From NCBI RefSeq assembly GCF_003634705.1, contig NZ_RBWU01000003.1, positions 958,354 through 1,022,353 on the forward strand: DNA of 64,000 bases, given 5' to 3'. Shown here in pieces: positions 32,114 to 40,978 of this stretch. The DNA comes from Actinomadura pelletieri DSM 43383. Lineage in GTDB: Bacteria; Actinomycetota; Actinomycetes; Streptosporangiales; Streptosporangiaceae. The translations under genes and the position numbers were made by a program. Below the pieces are notes generated by a model. The model had not been told where the DNA came from, made no database searches, and worked only from the letters and a program-made list of their open reading frames with translations. The stretch's first letter is position 1. Every line of letters starts with the position of its first letter.

Positions 32114-32412
32114 CAGGCCTCCTCGTCCAGGATCCGCGGGACGCGGAAGCGCTGCTCCTCCGCGGCGGGCGCGCCGGTCAGGGCCTGCTCGGGCGTGAGG
32201 CAGGGCCGGACCTCGTCCGTCCGGTAGACGTTGGTCAGCGGCAGCGCGTGCGAGGTGGGCGGGATGTCCTCCGCGGCGACCTCCTGCACCCGCGCGACCG
32301 CGGAGATGATCTGGTCGAGCTGGGCGGCGAGATGGTCGAGCTCATCGTCGCGGAGCGCCAGCCGGGACAGCCGGGCGAGATGCGACACCTCGTCACGGGT
32401 GATGGCGGACAT
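32113..32412 (-). CDS. gatC: Asp-tRNA(Asn)/Glu-tRNA(Gln) amidotransferase subunit C
   Basis: 99 residues, the usual size. 'ITRDEVSHLARLSRLALRDDEL' is the N-terminal GatC helix pair, and 'RFRVPRIL' is the typical C terminus. Acts as a belt stabilising the GatA-GatB contact. The start at 32412 follows the family; upstream in-frame codons are non-homologous. First gene of the gatC-gatA-ATPase-DUF4276-gatB unit. Confidence 0.95.
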   Translation of the reverse strand: MSAITRDEVSHLARLSRLALRDDELDHLAAQLDQIISAVARVQEVAAEDIPPTSHALPLTNVYRTDEVRPCLTPEQALTGAPAAEEQRFRVPRILDEEA

Positions 32413-32566
32413 GTGGGAAACCGTTCCTGCGAAGTATTTGGGTTCACCGGCCATCCTATGGGCCGCGCCCGCGTCCGCCCGACCCGTTTCCCGGGCGCGG
32501 CGTTTCGATCCCTGGTGGGGGGAACGGATGTGTCGTCCACCCCCGGGACGACGAGAGGAGGCCGCC

Positions 32567-32809
32567 GTGACGATCGGCGGCAGTATCGCCCTCATCATCA
32601 TCGGCGCGATCTTGGCCTATGCGGTCAACTACGAGTTCAGCGGCGTCGACATTCGGCTGGTCGGTGTGATCCTGATGGTCGGCGGGCTCATCGGCCTGGT
32701 CGTCGGCATCGTCCGGATCGCCTCGGCCCGCCGGACGGTGGAGCGCCGTCCGCCGCCGCGTGTGCGTGAGGAGTACTACGACGACTACGAGACCCGCCGC
32801 CCGTACTGA
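32567..32809 (+). CDS. DUF6458-type small membrane protein
   Basis: 80 residues from a GTG preceded by GAGAGGAGG. Two transmembrane helices ('SIALIIIGAILAYAVNYEF' and 'LVGVILMVGGLIGLVVGIV'), then an Arg-rich, Tyr/Asp-rich tail (EEYYDDYETRRPY). This matches the small two-TM actinobacterial family named DUF6458. No function is known. Divergent from gatC and convergent with the GGDEF-EAL gene (6-nt gap). Confidence 0.85.
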   Translation: MTIGGSIALIIIGAILAYAVNYEFSGVDIRLVGVILMVGGLIGLVVGIVRIASARRTVERRPPPRVREEYYDDYETRRPY

Positions 32810-32815
32810 GCGACC

Positions 32816-34942
32816 TCAGGCCGCGGGTTCCGGAGCGCGTTGCATGTGGCGGCGGAGCCAGTCGGTGGCGGTGTCGGCGTCCATGGGACGGCCGAAGTGC
32901 CAGCCCTGTGCGGCGTCGCAGCCCATCTCGCGGAGCCGGCCCGCGGTGGCCGGGTCCTCGACGCCCTCGGCGACCGAGCGCAGGCCGAGGGTGCGGACGA
33001 GGTCGATGATGGAGCGGACGATGACGGCGTCCTCGGGCGACTCGGTGAGCCGGCCCACGAACGAGGAGTCGATCTTGATCTCCTCGACGGGCAGCCGGTT
33101 CAGCCGGACGAGGGAGGAGTAGCCGGTGCCGAAGTCGTCCAGGCTGAGCGGGATGCCGAGTTCGGCGAGCGCGCCGACGGTGTCGGACGCGTAGGCGGGC
33201 TCGTTCATCAGGATCCGCTCGGTGATCTCCAGTTGGAGGGCGGCGGCGGGCAGGCCGCGGGCGAGCAGGCCCTCCTCGATCGTCTCGGTGAGGCCGGTGT
33301 CGAACAGGTCGCGGCCGGAGGCGTTCACCGCGACCTGGACGGTGAGGTCCTCCCGCCACCAGGCGGCGGCCTGCGCGAGCGCGGCCTCCACGACGTGGTG
33401 GGTGATGGAGCGCATCAGATACGTCTGCTCGGCGATCGACAGGAACGCCTCGGGTTCGAGGAGCCCCTTCTCGGGGTGGCGCCAGCGCAGCAGCGCCTCC
33501 ATGCCGACGAGCTGACCGTCCCGCAGGGACACCTTCGGCTGGTAGTACAGCTCCAGTTCGGAGCGGTCGACGGCGCGGCGCAGGTCGCCGAGCATGCGGA
33601 GCCGGGCCGGGGAGTTGCGGTCCTTGCGGGAGGAGTAGATCTCGACGCCGGTCCGGGCCTCCTTGGCGTTGTACATGGCGACGTCGGCGCGCTGGAGCAG
33701 CAGCTCGAAGTCGGGCGCGTGGTCGGGGAACAGCGCGATGCCGACGCTGCCCTCCAGGTCGAACGACATGCCGTCCAGCCGGACGGGTTCGCTCAGCGCC
33801 GCGCGCAGGCGGGCGGCGACCTCGCGGGCGGCGGCCTCGTCGCGGACGGTCGGCAGCAGCACCGCGAACTCGTCGCCGCCGAGCCGCGCCACGAGGTCGC
33901 CGGGACGGACGCTGTGGGTGAGGCGGTGCGCGACGAGTTGGAGGAGGCGGTCGCCGGTGGGATGCCCGAGGGTGTCGTTGACCTCCTTGAAACGGTCGAG
34001 GTCGAGCAGGAACAGCCCGGCGCGGTGCTTCGGCGGGTCCGCCTTGCGGCGGCGCGTGCCGAGGGCGGCGCGGGCGCGTTTGTCGGCGTCTCTGCCGGCG
34101 TCCCGTTTCTCGGCGCTGCGCGCTTCGGCGAGGGCCTCCTCCGTCCGGACGATCAACAGTTTGCGGTTCGGGAGGCCGGTCAGCCCGTCGTGCAGCGCCT
34201 GGTGTTCGCGGCGGACGGACGCCGACGCGTTCAGGTAGACGGCGATGAACGGCAGGACGATGAGCGGGACGAACGCCGCGGAGCGGTCCATGGCCACGAC
34301 CATCAACGGCGCGAGGCCGAGCAGGGCCAGATGCACCAGGACCTGGTAGCCGAGGTCCCAGCGCAGCGCCTTGATCAGGGAGACCCGCTCGTGCAGCGCG
34401 ACGGCGGAGCCGACGAGGGTGTCGTTGCAGACGAAGTAGACGGTGCCGGCGAGCGCGATGGCGGCCAGGTCGGTCCCGCTCGGCACCCACAGGTCGGTGG
34501 GCGTGGCGAGGGCGCCGAACAGCGCGAGGACGAGCTGCGCCGCGGCGAGGCTGAGGGTGTACTGCGCGACGTTGAAGGCGATGCGGTGCGGGGCGCGGCC
34601 CCGGAAGATCCCGCAGGTGATGACGGCGACGGCCTGGAGCGCGGCGGCGACCGGCAGCCCCGCGTACAGCAGCGCGGCGAACGAGAACGTGGTGGACATG
34701 GTCGCGCCGTTGTTCTCGGTGGAGCCGGGCGTGATGATCGGCCGCAGTTCGCCGAAGATGATGAAGCAGGCGAGGATCCAGAACACGGGCGTTCCGGCGA
34801 TCGCGTCCAGGTCCGCGCCGGTCACCCCGGTGAACGTGACGGCGGACGCGGCGACGCCGAGCAGGATGACGACGACGAAGTAGATCCACAACGGGGAGCC
34901 ACGGCGTGGCGCCGTGTTCCGCGTGTTGTTCGGGTCCTTCAT
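32816..34942 (-). CDS. Membrane-bound GGDEF-EAL cyclic-di-GMP protein
   Basis: 708 residues from the ATG at 34942 (an in-frame start at 34981 is possible). About eight N-terminal membrane helices (20-230), no PAS domain. The GGDEF domain has 'RLGGDEFAVLLPT' near residue 352, and the EAL domain has 'MEALLRWRHPEKG' near 480 and 'DDFGTGYSSLVRLNRLP'. A Lys/Arg-rich insert (KRDAGRDADKRARAALGTRR) lies just before the cyclase core. Both active-site signatures are intact. The second such protein in 10 kb; it differs from the first in its sensory region. Substrate sensed unknown. Confidence 0.93.
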   Translation of the reverse strand: MKDPNNTRNTAPRRGSPLWIYFVVVILLGVAASAVTFTGVTGADLDAIAGTPVFWILACFIIFGELRPIITPGSTENNGATMSTTFSFAALLYAGLPVAAALQAVAVITCGIFRGRAPHRIAFNVAQYTLSLAAAQLVLALFGALATPTDLWVPSGTDLAAIALAGTVYFVCNDTLVGSAVALHERVSLIKALRWDLGYQVLVHLALLGLAPLMVVAMDRSAAFVPLIVLPFIAVYLNASASVRREHQALHDGLTGLPNRKLLIVRTEEALAEARSAEKRDAGRDADKRARAALGTRRRKADPPKHRAGLFLLDLDRFKEVNDTLGHPTGDRLLQLVAHRLTHSVRPGDLVARLGGDEFAVLLPTVRDEAAAREVAARLRAALSEPVRLDGMSFDLEGSVGIALFPDHAPDFELLLQRADVAMYNAKEARTGVEIYSSRKDRNSPARLRMLGDLRRAVDRSELELYYQPKVSLRDGQLVGMEALLRWRHPEKGLLEPEAFLSIAEQTYLMRSITHHVVEAALAQAAAWWREDLTVQVAVNASGRDLFDTGLTETIEEGLLARGLPAAALQLEITERILMNEPAYASDTVGALAELGIPLSLDDFGTGYSSLVRLNRLPVEEIKIDSSFVGRLTESPEDAVIVRSIIDLVRTLGLRSVAEGVEDPATAGRLREMGCDAAQGWHFGRPMDADTATDWLRRHMQRAPEPAA

Positions 34943-35199
34943 CACATCCTCGGGGGGTTCGGGGGGCCGTTCCCCCGGCACCGGGCGGCCCCGACCTCGG
35001 GGGACGCCCCCCGGGTGTTACGTCCGGGAATTCAGGTGTAGGTCGTGATGAGTGGGAGAGTACGGCCTTCGCTCAACTTCGCGAAACCGTTTGGGCACGT
35101 TCCGTTATGCCCCGTCCATCCCCCGCCCCTCGCCGTTGGGTAGTTGAAGTGTACCCCTGAGTAACGCGAACCTGGTGGTGAGGTTTTGACCACGTGGTG

Positions 35200-37371
35200 T
35201 TATTCGTCGGCGCGCACGGTCACGTTCTTGGCCGCATCCGGCCCCTCGGCCAGCAGCACACGGAACCCTTCCTCCGCCAACACCGGTACGCCCAGTTTGA
35301 CGGCTTTGTCGTATTTAGAGCCCGGGCTGTCGCCGACGACGACAAAGCCCGTCTTCTTCGACACCGATCCCGTCACCTTTCCGCCGAGCCGCTGCACCGC
35401 CTCGGTCGCCGAGTCCCGGCTGAACCCCTCCAGCGACCCGGTGATCACCACGGTGACGCCCTCCAGCGGACGCGGGCCCGCCGCGCCCTCGTCCTCCATC
35501 CGGACGCCCGCGGCCCGCCACTTCGCCACGATCTCGCGATGCCAGTCGACCTCGAACCACGCCCGGATCGAGGCCGCGATCGTCGCCCCGACCCCGTCGA
35601 CCGCGGCCAGCTCCTCCTCGGAAGCGTTCGCGATCGCGTCCATCGACCGCATCTCGCGGGCGAGGTCCTGCGCCGCGGACGGCCCCACATGCCGGATCGA
35701 CAGCGCCACCAGCACCCGCCACAGCGGCTGCCGCTTCGCCTTCTCCAGCTGGTCGAAGAGGATCGCGACGGTCTTCTTCGGCTCGCCCTCCTTGTTGGCG
35801 AAGAACGACACGACCTTCGGTTCGCCCGTGGCCGGGTCGATCTTGGGCGTGCCCGTCCGCTGGTCGAGGACGAGGTTCCTGATCGGCAGCAGCTGCTCCA
35901 CGGTCAGGTGGAACAGGTCGCCCTCGTTCCGGACCGGCGGCTCGGCGGGCTCCAGCGGCTGCGTCAACGCCGTCACGCCGACATAGCCGAGCGCCTCGAT
36001 GTCGAAGGCGTTGCGGCTCGCGACGAAGTACAGGCGCTCGCGCAGCTGCCCCGGGCAGTACCGCGCGTTCGGGCAGCGGATGTCGGCGGCGCCCTCCTTC
36101 TCGTACGCCAGCTCGGTGCCGCACTCCGGGCAGTGCGTGGGCATGACGAACTCGCGCTCGGAGCCGTCCCGCAGCCCGGTGACCGGCGCGACGATCTCGG
36201 GGATCACATCGCCCGCCTTGCGGAGCACGACCGTGTCGCCGATCAGGACGCCCTTGCGCTTCACCTCGCCCTCGTTGTGCAGCGTGGCCCGCTCGACGGT
36301 GGACCCGGCGACCTTGACCGGCTCCATCACGCCGTAGGGGGTGACGCGCCCGGTCCGCCCGACGCCGACCTTGATGTCGAGGAGCCTGGTGTTGACCTCC
36401 TCGGGCGGGTACTTCCACGCGATCGCCCAGCGCGGCGCCCGGCTGGTGGAGCCGAGCCGGCGCTGGAGCGAGAACTGGTCGACCTTGACGACCACGCCGT
36501 CGATCTCGTACTCGGTGGCGTGCCGGTCTTCGCCGTACCTGGCGATGTAGTCGCGGACGGCGTCCATTCCGTCGAGGACCTCGTACCGGTCGCTGACCGG
36601 CAGCCCCCAGCTCCGCATCAGTTCGTAGGCGCCGGACTGGCTCTGCGGCCGCGTGCCGCCGCCGCGCCAGGCGCCGAACCCGTGGACGAGCATCCCGAGC
36701 GGCCGCTGCGCGGTGATCCGCGGGTCCTTCTGGCGCAGCGACCCGGCCGCCGCGTTGCGCGGGTTGGCGAACGGGTCCTTACCGGCCGCCACCTGCGCGG
36801 CGTTCACCTGCTCGAACCCCTTGACGGGCAGGAACACCTCGCCGCGGACCTCCAGGACGTCCGGCCAGCCCGCGCCCTCCAGCCGGGTCGGGACGTCGGC
36901 GATGGTGCGGACGTTGTGGGTGACGTCCTCGCCGGTGCGCCCGTCGCCGCGGGTGACGCCGCGGACCAGCCGCCCGTTCTCGTAGGTCAGCGCGATCGCC
37001 AACCCGTCGATCTTCAGCTCGCACAGGTAACCGGCGACCTCGCCGACCTCCCGCACGACGCGCTCGTCCCACGCCTGGAGCTCGTCGTCGCTCATCGCGT
37101 TGTCGAGGCTCTGCATCCGCTCCAGATGGTCGACGGTCGCGAAGTCGGTGACGATGGGCGCGCCGACCCGCTGCGTCGGCGAGTCGGGCGTGACCAACTC
37201 CGGATGGCGCTCCTCCAGATCGCGGATCTCGCGCATCCGGGAGTCGTACTCGGCGTCGGTGAGCGTCGGCTGGTCGAGGACGTAGTAACGGTAGTTGGCC
37301 TCGTCGATCTCCTGGCTCAGCTCAAGGTGCCGCTGACGTGCCTCGGCGGGCACCCCGTCGCTCATGCTCAT
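35200..37371 (-). CDS. ligA: NAD-dependent DNA ligase
   Basis: 723 residues. Seals nicks using NAD+, essential in replication. Ia domain at the N terminus ('EANYRYYVLDQPTLTDAEYD'); adenylation domain with nucleophile K120 in 'CELKIDGLAIAL'; OB domain; a Cys4 zinc finger ('CPECGTEL' ... 'CPNARYCPGQ'); HhH domain; and a C-terminal BRCT ('GVTVVITGSLEGFSRDSATEAVQRLGGKV'). All domains are complete. The 52-nt gap to the MetE-like gene on the same strand suggests co-transcription, as in M. tuberculosis. Confidence 0.98.
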   Translation of the reverse strand: MSMSDGVPAEARQRHLELSQEIDEANYRYYVLDQPTLTDAEYDSRMREIRDLEERHPELVTPDSPTQRVGAPIVTDFATVDHLERMQSLDNAMSDDELQAWDERVVREVGEVAGYLCELKIDGLAIALTYENGRLVRGVTRGDGRTGEDVTHNVRTIADVPTRLEGAGWPDVLEVRGEVFLPVKGFEQVNAAQVAAGKDPFANPRNAAAGSLRQKDPRITAQRPLGMLVHGFGAWRGGGTRPQSQSGAYELMRSWGLPVSDRYEVLDGMDAVRDYIARYGEDRHATEYEIDGVVVKVDQFSLQRRLGSTSRAPRWAIAWKYPPEEVNTRLLDIKVGVGRTGRVTPYGVMEPVKVAGSTVERATLHNEGEVKRKGVLIGDTVVLRKAGDVIPEIVAPVTGLRDGSEREFVMPTHCPECGTELAYEKEGAADIRCPNARYCPGQLRERLYFVASRNAFDIEALGYVGVTALTQPLEPAEPPVRNEGDLFHLTVEQLLPIRNLVLDQRTGTPKIDPATGEPKVVSFFANKEGEPKKTVAILFDQLEKAKRQPLWRVLVALSIRHVGPSAAQDLAREMRSMDAIANASEEELAAVDGVGATIAASIRAWFEVDWHREIVAKWRAAGVRMEDEGAAGPRPLEGVTVVITGSLEGFSRDSATEAVQRLGGKVTGSVSKKTGFVVVGDSPGSKYDKAVKLGVPVLAEEGFRVLLAEGPDAAKNVTVRADE

Positions 37372-37422
37372 GCCCCTATTGTGGCGACTGCCTCCGACAT
37401 TGTGAGCCCGCCGCGCCCCAGG

Positions 37423-38436
37423 TCACTCGGCATCCTCAAAGATCATCCGGGCCGTGTCGCGGCATCGTCTCAGCGCTTCGCGGACGTGGCGCGGGGACGC
37501 CCCGGCCATGCCGCAGGCCGGGGTGATCACGACCTGGCGCGCCAGTCGCGCGGGCGGGAACCCGAGCCGCCGCCACAGCTCCTTCACCGGCTCCGCGGTC
37601 GCCCGGAGGGACGGCAGGGCGGTGTCGGTCGCGGGCACCGCGCCGAGGAGAAGGCCCGTTCCGGCGTCGATCGTCTCCCCGACCGCGTCGTCGTCGCGCC
37701 TGGGGACCATGCGCAGGTCGACCGAGATCGCCTGCGCGCCCGCGCCGCGCAGCAGCGCGTACGGGACGTTCCGCGCGCAGCAGTGGACGATCGGGTACGC
37801 CGCGTCGTCCGCGGCGGCCGCGTCGATCACCGTCCGGAGGGTGTCCTCCGCGACGGGCTCCTCGATGGCCCGCAGCCGGGAGAACCCGCTGGCCGTCGGG
37901 ATCGTCCCGGCGAGCACGGCGGGCAGGCCGGGCTCGTCGAGCTGGACGACGATCCGCGCGGCGGGCAGGCGGCGGCGGACGTCCGCGACATGCGCGGCGA
38001 CGCCCTCGGCGAGCGAGGCGGCCAGGTCGCGGACGGCCCCGGCGTCCTTCAGCGCCCGGTCGCCGTTGCGCAGTTCGATCGTCGCGGCCAGCGTCCACGG
38101 CCCGCACACCTGGATCTTGAACGGTCCGTCATGGCCGCCCGCGATCTCCTCCAGGACGTCCAGGTCGCGTTCCAGATGGTCGTGGGAGCGGAGCGTGTCC
38201 CGGCCCGGCCGGTCGGAGAACCGCCACCCGGACGGCTCCACCCGCACCGGCATGTCGACCAGCAGACCGGCCGTCCGGCCCGTCAGGTCGGCACCGGGAC
38301 CGCGGGCCGGCAGCTCCGGCAGATGCGGCATCTCGGGCAGTTCACCGAGGACGATCCGCAGCGCCTCCGCCGGGTCGTCGCCCGGGTACGACCCGATCCC
38401 GGTCGCCGTCCCCTCCTGCCACGGATAACTGGTCAC
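37423..38436 (-). CDS. Short MetE-like (cobalamin-independent methionine synthase C-domain) protein
   Basis: 337 residues from the GTG at 38436. It resembles only the C-terminal catalytic barrel of MetE/UROD-fold enzymes. Zn-ligand-like residues are visible: His and Cys in 'IVHCCARN' and Cys in 'TPACGMAGASP'. The usual Glu ligand position reads 'ISVD'. 'IQVCGPWTLAATIEL' and 'VVQLDEPGLPAVL' are also MetE-like. Without the N-terminal folate-binding half it may be a methyl-transferase with another donor. Orthologous in position to Rv3015c beside ligA in M. tuberculosis; physiological role not established. 40 nt downstream of mnmA. Confidence 0.82.
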   Translation of the reverse strand: MTSYPWQEGTATGIGSYPGDDPAEALRIVLGELPEMPHLPELPARGPGADLTGRTAGLLVDMPVRVEPSGWRFSDRPGRDTLRSHDHLERDLDVLEEIAGGHDGPFKIQVCGPWTLAATIELRNGDRALKDAGAVRDLAASLAEGVAAHVADVRRRLPAARIVVQLDEPGLPAVLAGTIPTASGFSRLRAIEEPVAEDTLRTVIDAAAADDAAYPIVHCCARNVPYALLRGAGAQAISVDLRMVPRRDDDAVGETIDAGTGLLLGAVPATDTALPSLRATAEPVKELWRRLGFPPARLARQVVITPACGMAGASPRHVREALRRCRDTARMIFEDAE

Positions 38437-38476
38437 ACCGCGAACCCTATCGGCGCGGCGATCACGGCGGTGAGCC

Positions 38477-39553
38477 CTACACCAGGGCTCGGGCCGTCTC
38501 GGCGATCGTCGCGGACGCCAGGACCCGGTCGCCGTCGTACAGGACGGCGGCCTGCCCCGTGGCGACACCGCGGGCGGGACTGGACAGGCGGACGCGCAGC
38601 ACGTCGCCGTCCCGCTCGGCCGTGCAGCCGTAGACCTCCCCGTGCGCGCGGAGTTGGACGTGGCAGTCGAACGGCCCGTCCGGGGCGTCGCTCAGCCACA
38701 CCGGGCGCTCGCCGACGATCTCGTCGACGTTCAGGGAGTCGCGCGGCCCCACGGTCACCGTGTTCGTCACCGGGGAGATGTCCAGGACGTAGCGCGGGCG
38801 GCCGTCCGGCGCGGGCGTGCCGATCCGCAGGCCCTTGCGCTGGCCGATCGTGTAGGCGTAGGCGCCGTCGTGCCGTCCGACCTCGTTGCCGTCGGTGTCG
38901 ACGATCGGGCCGGGCGCCGTGCCGAGCCGCTCGGCGAGGAAGCCGCGGGTGTCGCCGTCGGCGATGAAGCAGATGTCGTGGCTGTCGGGCTTGTCGGCCA
39001 CCCGCAGGCCACGCCGCTCCGCCTCCCGCCGGATGTCGGCCTTGGTGGTGTCGCCGAGCGGGAACAGCGCGTGCGCGAGCTGCTCGGGCGTGCACACGGC
39101 CAGCACGTAGGACTGGTCCTTGGCCTCGTCGACGCCGCGGCGCAGGACGCCGCCGTCCAGCCGCGCGTAGTGGCCGGTGCAGACGGCGTCGAACCCGAGG
39201 GCCATCGCCCGGTCCAGCAGCGCCGCGAACTTGATCTTCTCGTTGCAGCGCAGACACGGGTTCGGGGTGCGGCCGGCCGCGTACTCGCTGACGAAGTCCT
39301 CGACGACGTCCTCATGGAAGCGCTCGGCGAGATCCCACACGTAGAAGGGGATGCCGATCACGTCGGCGGCCCGGCGGGCGTCCCTGGAGTCCTCCAGGGT
39401 GCAGCAGCCCCGGGCGCCCGTCCGGTACGACTGCGGATTGGTGGACAGGGCCATGTGGACGCCGGTGACCTCGTGCCCCGCCTCGGCGGCGCGGGCGGCG
39501 GCCACGGCGGAGTCGACGCCGCCCGACATGGCGGCAAGTACGCGCAGTGCCAT
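38477..39553 (-). CDS. mnmA: tRNA-specific 2-thiouridylase
   Basis: 358 residues. Thiolates U34 of tRNA-Glu, -Gln and -Lys. PP-loop 'MSGGVDSAVAAARA' at residues 9-22; catalytic Cys100 in 'NPCLRCNEKIKF' and Cys194 in 'SHDICFI'; tRNA-binding 'GHYARLD'; C-terminal beta-barrel. The ATG at 39553 has GAAGG before it. The sulfur would come from a cysteine desulfurase such as the one at 41868-43040; the adjacency also exists in M. tuberculosis. Codes for the enzyme that modifies the tRNA-Glu/Gln family also present in this window. Confidence 0.97.
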   Translation of the reverse strand: MALRVLAAMSGGVDSAVAAARAAEAGHEVTGVHMALSTNPQSYRTGARGCCTLEDSRDARRAADVIGIPFYVWDLAERFHEDVVEDFVSEYAAGRTPNPCLRCNEKIKFAALLDRAMALGFDAVCTGHYARLDGGVLRRGVDEAKDQSYVLAVCTPEQLAHALFPLGDTTKADIRREAERRGLRVADKPDSHDICFIADGDTRGFLAERLGTAPGPIVDTDGNEVGRHDGAYAYTIGQRKGLRIGTPAPDGRPRYVLDISPVTNTVTVGPRDSLNVDEIVGERPVWLSDAPDGPFDCHVQLRAHGEVYGCTAERDGDVLRVRLSSPARGVATGQAAVLYDGDRVLASATIAETARALV

Positions 39554-39782
39554 AACCCTTCGAGGGTACGCGCCACGACCCACTCCCCCGCCACCGTATT
39601 TCGGTCGCCGGGGCCGGCGCCGACGGGAAACGCGGTGCCTCACGTAGGGTTTACCGGGACGGACATGGCCTCGCCGGACCCGGCGGAGCCCCGCCATGCC
39701 GGGAAAACAAACTCCAGCGACCTCATCGGCCCCGGTCATGAGGCGGTTCGGCCGCTTGACCACGACAAGGAAGAGACGACAG

Positions 39783-40964
39783 GTGGGAATCTTCCGTCGT
39801 CCGCGCGACGCGTCCGCGGTGACGCCGCCCGCGATCAGCGAGTTCTGGGAATGGTGGGCGCAGGCCCGCCCGACGATCGAAGCGTCCCTGGCCGCCGGGC
39901 CCGACACGCCCGTGGCCGATTCGTCCGGGTCCGCCGCGCACCTCGACGCGCCCGAGGCGGACCACGTGGCCGATCTCGACCTCCCGGACCTCGACGCCGC
40001 CGACCTCGACGCCCCCGAACCGGGCCCGCCCGGCGGTGGGCTCTCCGCGGAGACGATGGAGGAGCTGTCGCGCCGCGTCCACAAGATCCATCCGGGACTG
40101 CTCTGGGAGATCGGCGGCGCGGAGGACCGGGCCCCGTTCCTCACCGTGACCGGCGGCGGGAACCCGGAGCTGCGCGGCATCACCGAGCGCTGGGTCCGGG
40201 CCGCGCCGTCCGGGGCGGCGGCGGCCGGGTGGGTGTTCCATCCGGCGCGGCAGCCCGACCCGGAGATGCTCAACCAGGACCTCATCCTCGGTGACCACGA
40301 GTTCGACCTGGAGTACGTCCGGCTCGGCATGCGCGCCGACGCCGACCGCGCCCGCGTGCATCTCACCGCCTACCATCCCGACTTCCTGTTCGTCGCCGAG
40401 GAGCAGCGCATCCAGGTCGCGCTGAACGTCCTGCACTGGGCGCTCGGCGAGGACGACGTCGCCCGCTGGGTCGGCGAGGTCTCGATCGCCACGGAGGCGC
40501 CGATCGACGCGCTCCCGCCGTCGATGCTGCCCTCGGTGATCGAGCAGATCGCCGAGCCGTTCGCCGAGCCCGCCTGGCTGACCGGCGAGGGCCGCACCCC
40601 GCGCGGCCATCCCGCCCGCCTCGGCGCCCGGTTCCCGTTGCACCGCCAGGACTACCCGCTCTGCGACCTGCACGTGGCGATCAGCGTCCCGTACGCCAAC
40701 AGCAATCCCGACCGGCTGCCCGTCGAGCCGTCGTCGAGCGCGCTGCGCGCCTTCGAGAAGAAGCTCACCAGGCTCGGCGACCGGGCCGTCCTCGCCGTCC
40801 GCGAGACCGGCGACGGCCTGCGCGTCTTCCACCTGTACGTCGATCCCGACTCGGGTGTCATCTCCGAACTCGACCAGCTCGCGGCCGGGTGGCCCGAGGG
40901 CAAGGCCAGGGTCGCCTCCACCAGCGATCCCGGCTGGAAGGCCCTGGCTCCCTACCAGCCCTGA
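39783..40964 (+). CDS. DUF695-like protein of unknown function
   Basis: 393 residues from a GTG with AGGAAGAG upstream. N terminus 'FRRPRDASAVTPPAISEFWEWWAQARP' is followed by an Asp/Pro-rich linker. Then comes a globular domain (about 85-220) with 'LLWEIGGAEDRAPFLTVTGGGNPELRGITERWVRAAP' and 'GWVFHPARQPDP', which resembles DUF695-type domains of actinobacteria. The C-terminal half ends in a second beta-rich unit. No catalytic motif seen. Divergent from mnmA; converges on the DUF1206 gene. Confidence 0.72.
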   Translation: MGIFRRPRDASAVTPPAISEFWEWWAQARPTIEASLAAGPDTPVADSSGSAAHLDAPEADHVADLDLPDLDAADLDAPEPGPPGGGLSAETMEELSRRVHKIHPGLLWEIGGAEDRAPFLTVTGGGNPELRGITERWVRAAPSGAAAAGWVFHPARQPDPEMLNQDLILGDHEFDLEYVRLGMRADADRARVHLTAYHPDFLFVAEEQRIQVALNVLHWALGEDDVARWVGEVSIATEAPIDALPPSMLPSVIEQIAEPFAEPAWLTGEGRTPRGHPARLGARFPLHRQDYPLCDLHVAISVPYANSNPDRLPVEPSSSALRAFEKKLTRLGDRAVLAVRETGDGLRVFHLYVDPDSGVISELDQLAAGWPEGKARVASTSDPGWKALAPYQP

Positions 40965-40978
40965 CGTCCGGGACGGAC

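Noticed and set aside
32440..32515. GC-rich inverted repeat (GCGCCCG / CGGGCGC) between gatC and DUF6458 as an operator
   Set aside because: Short arms, long spacing, and such matches are expected by chance at this GC content.
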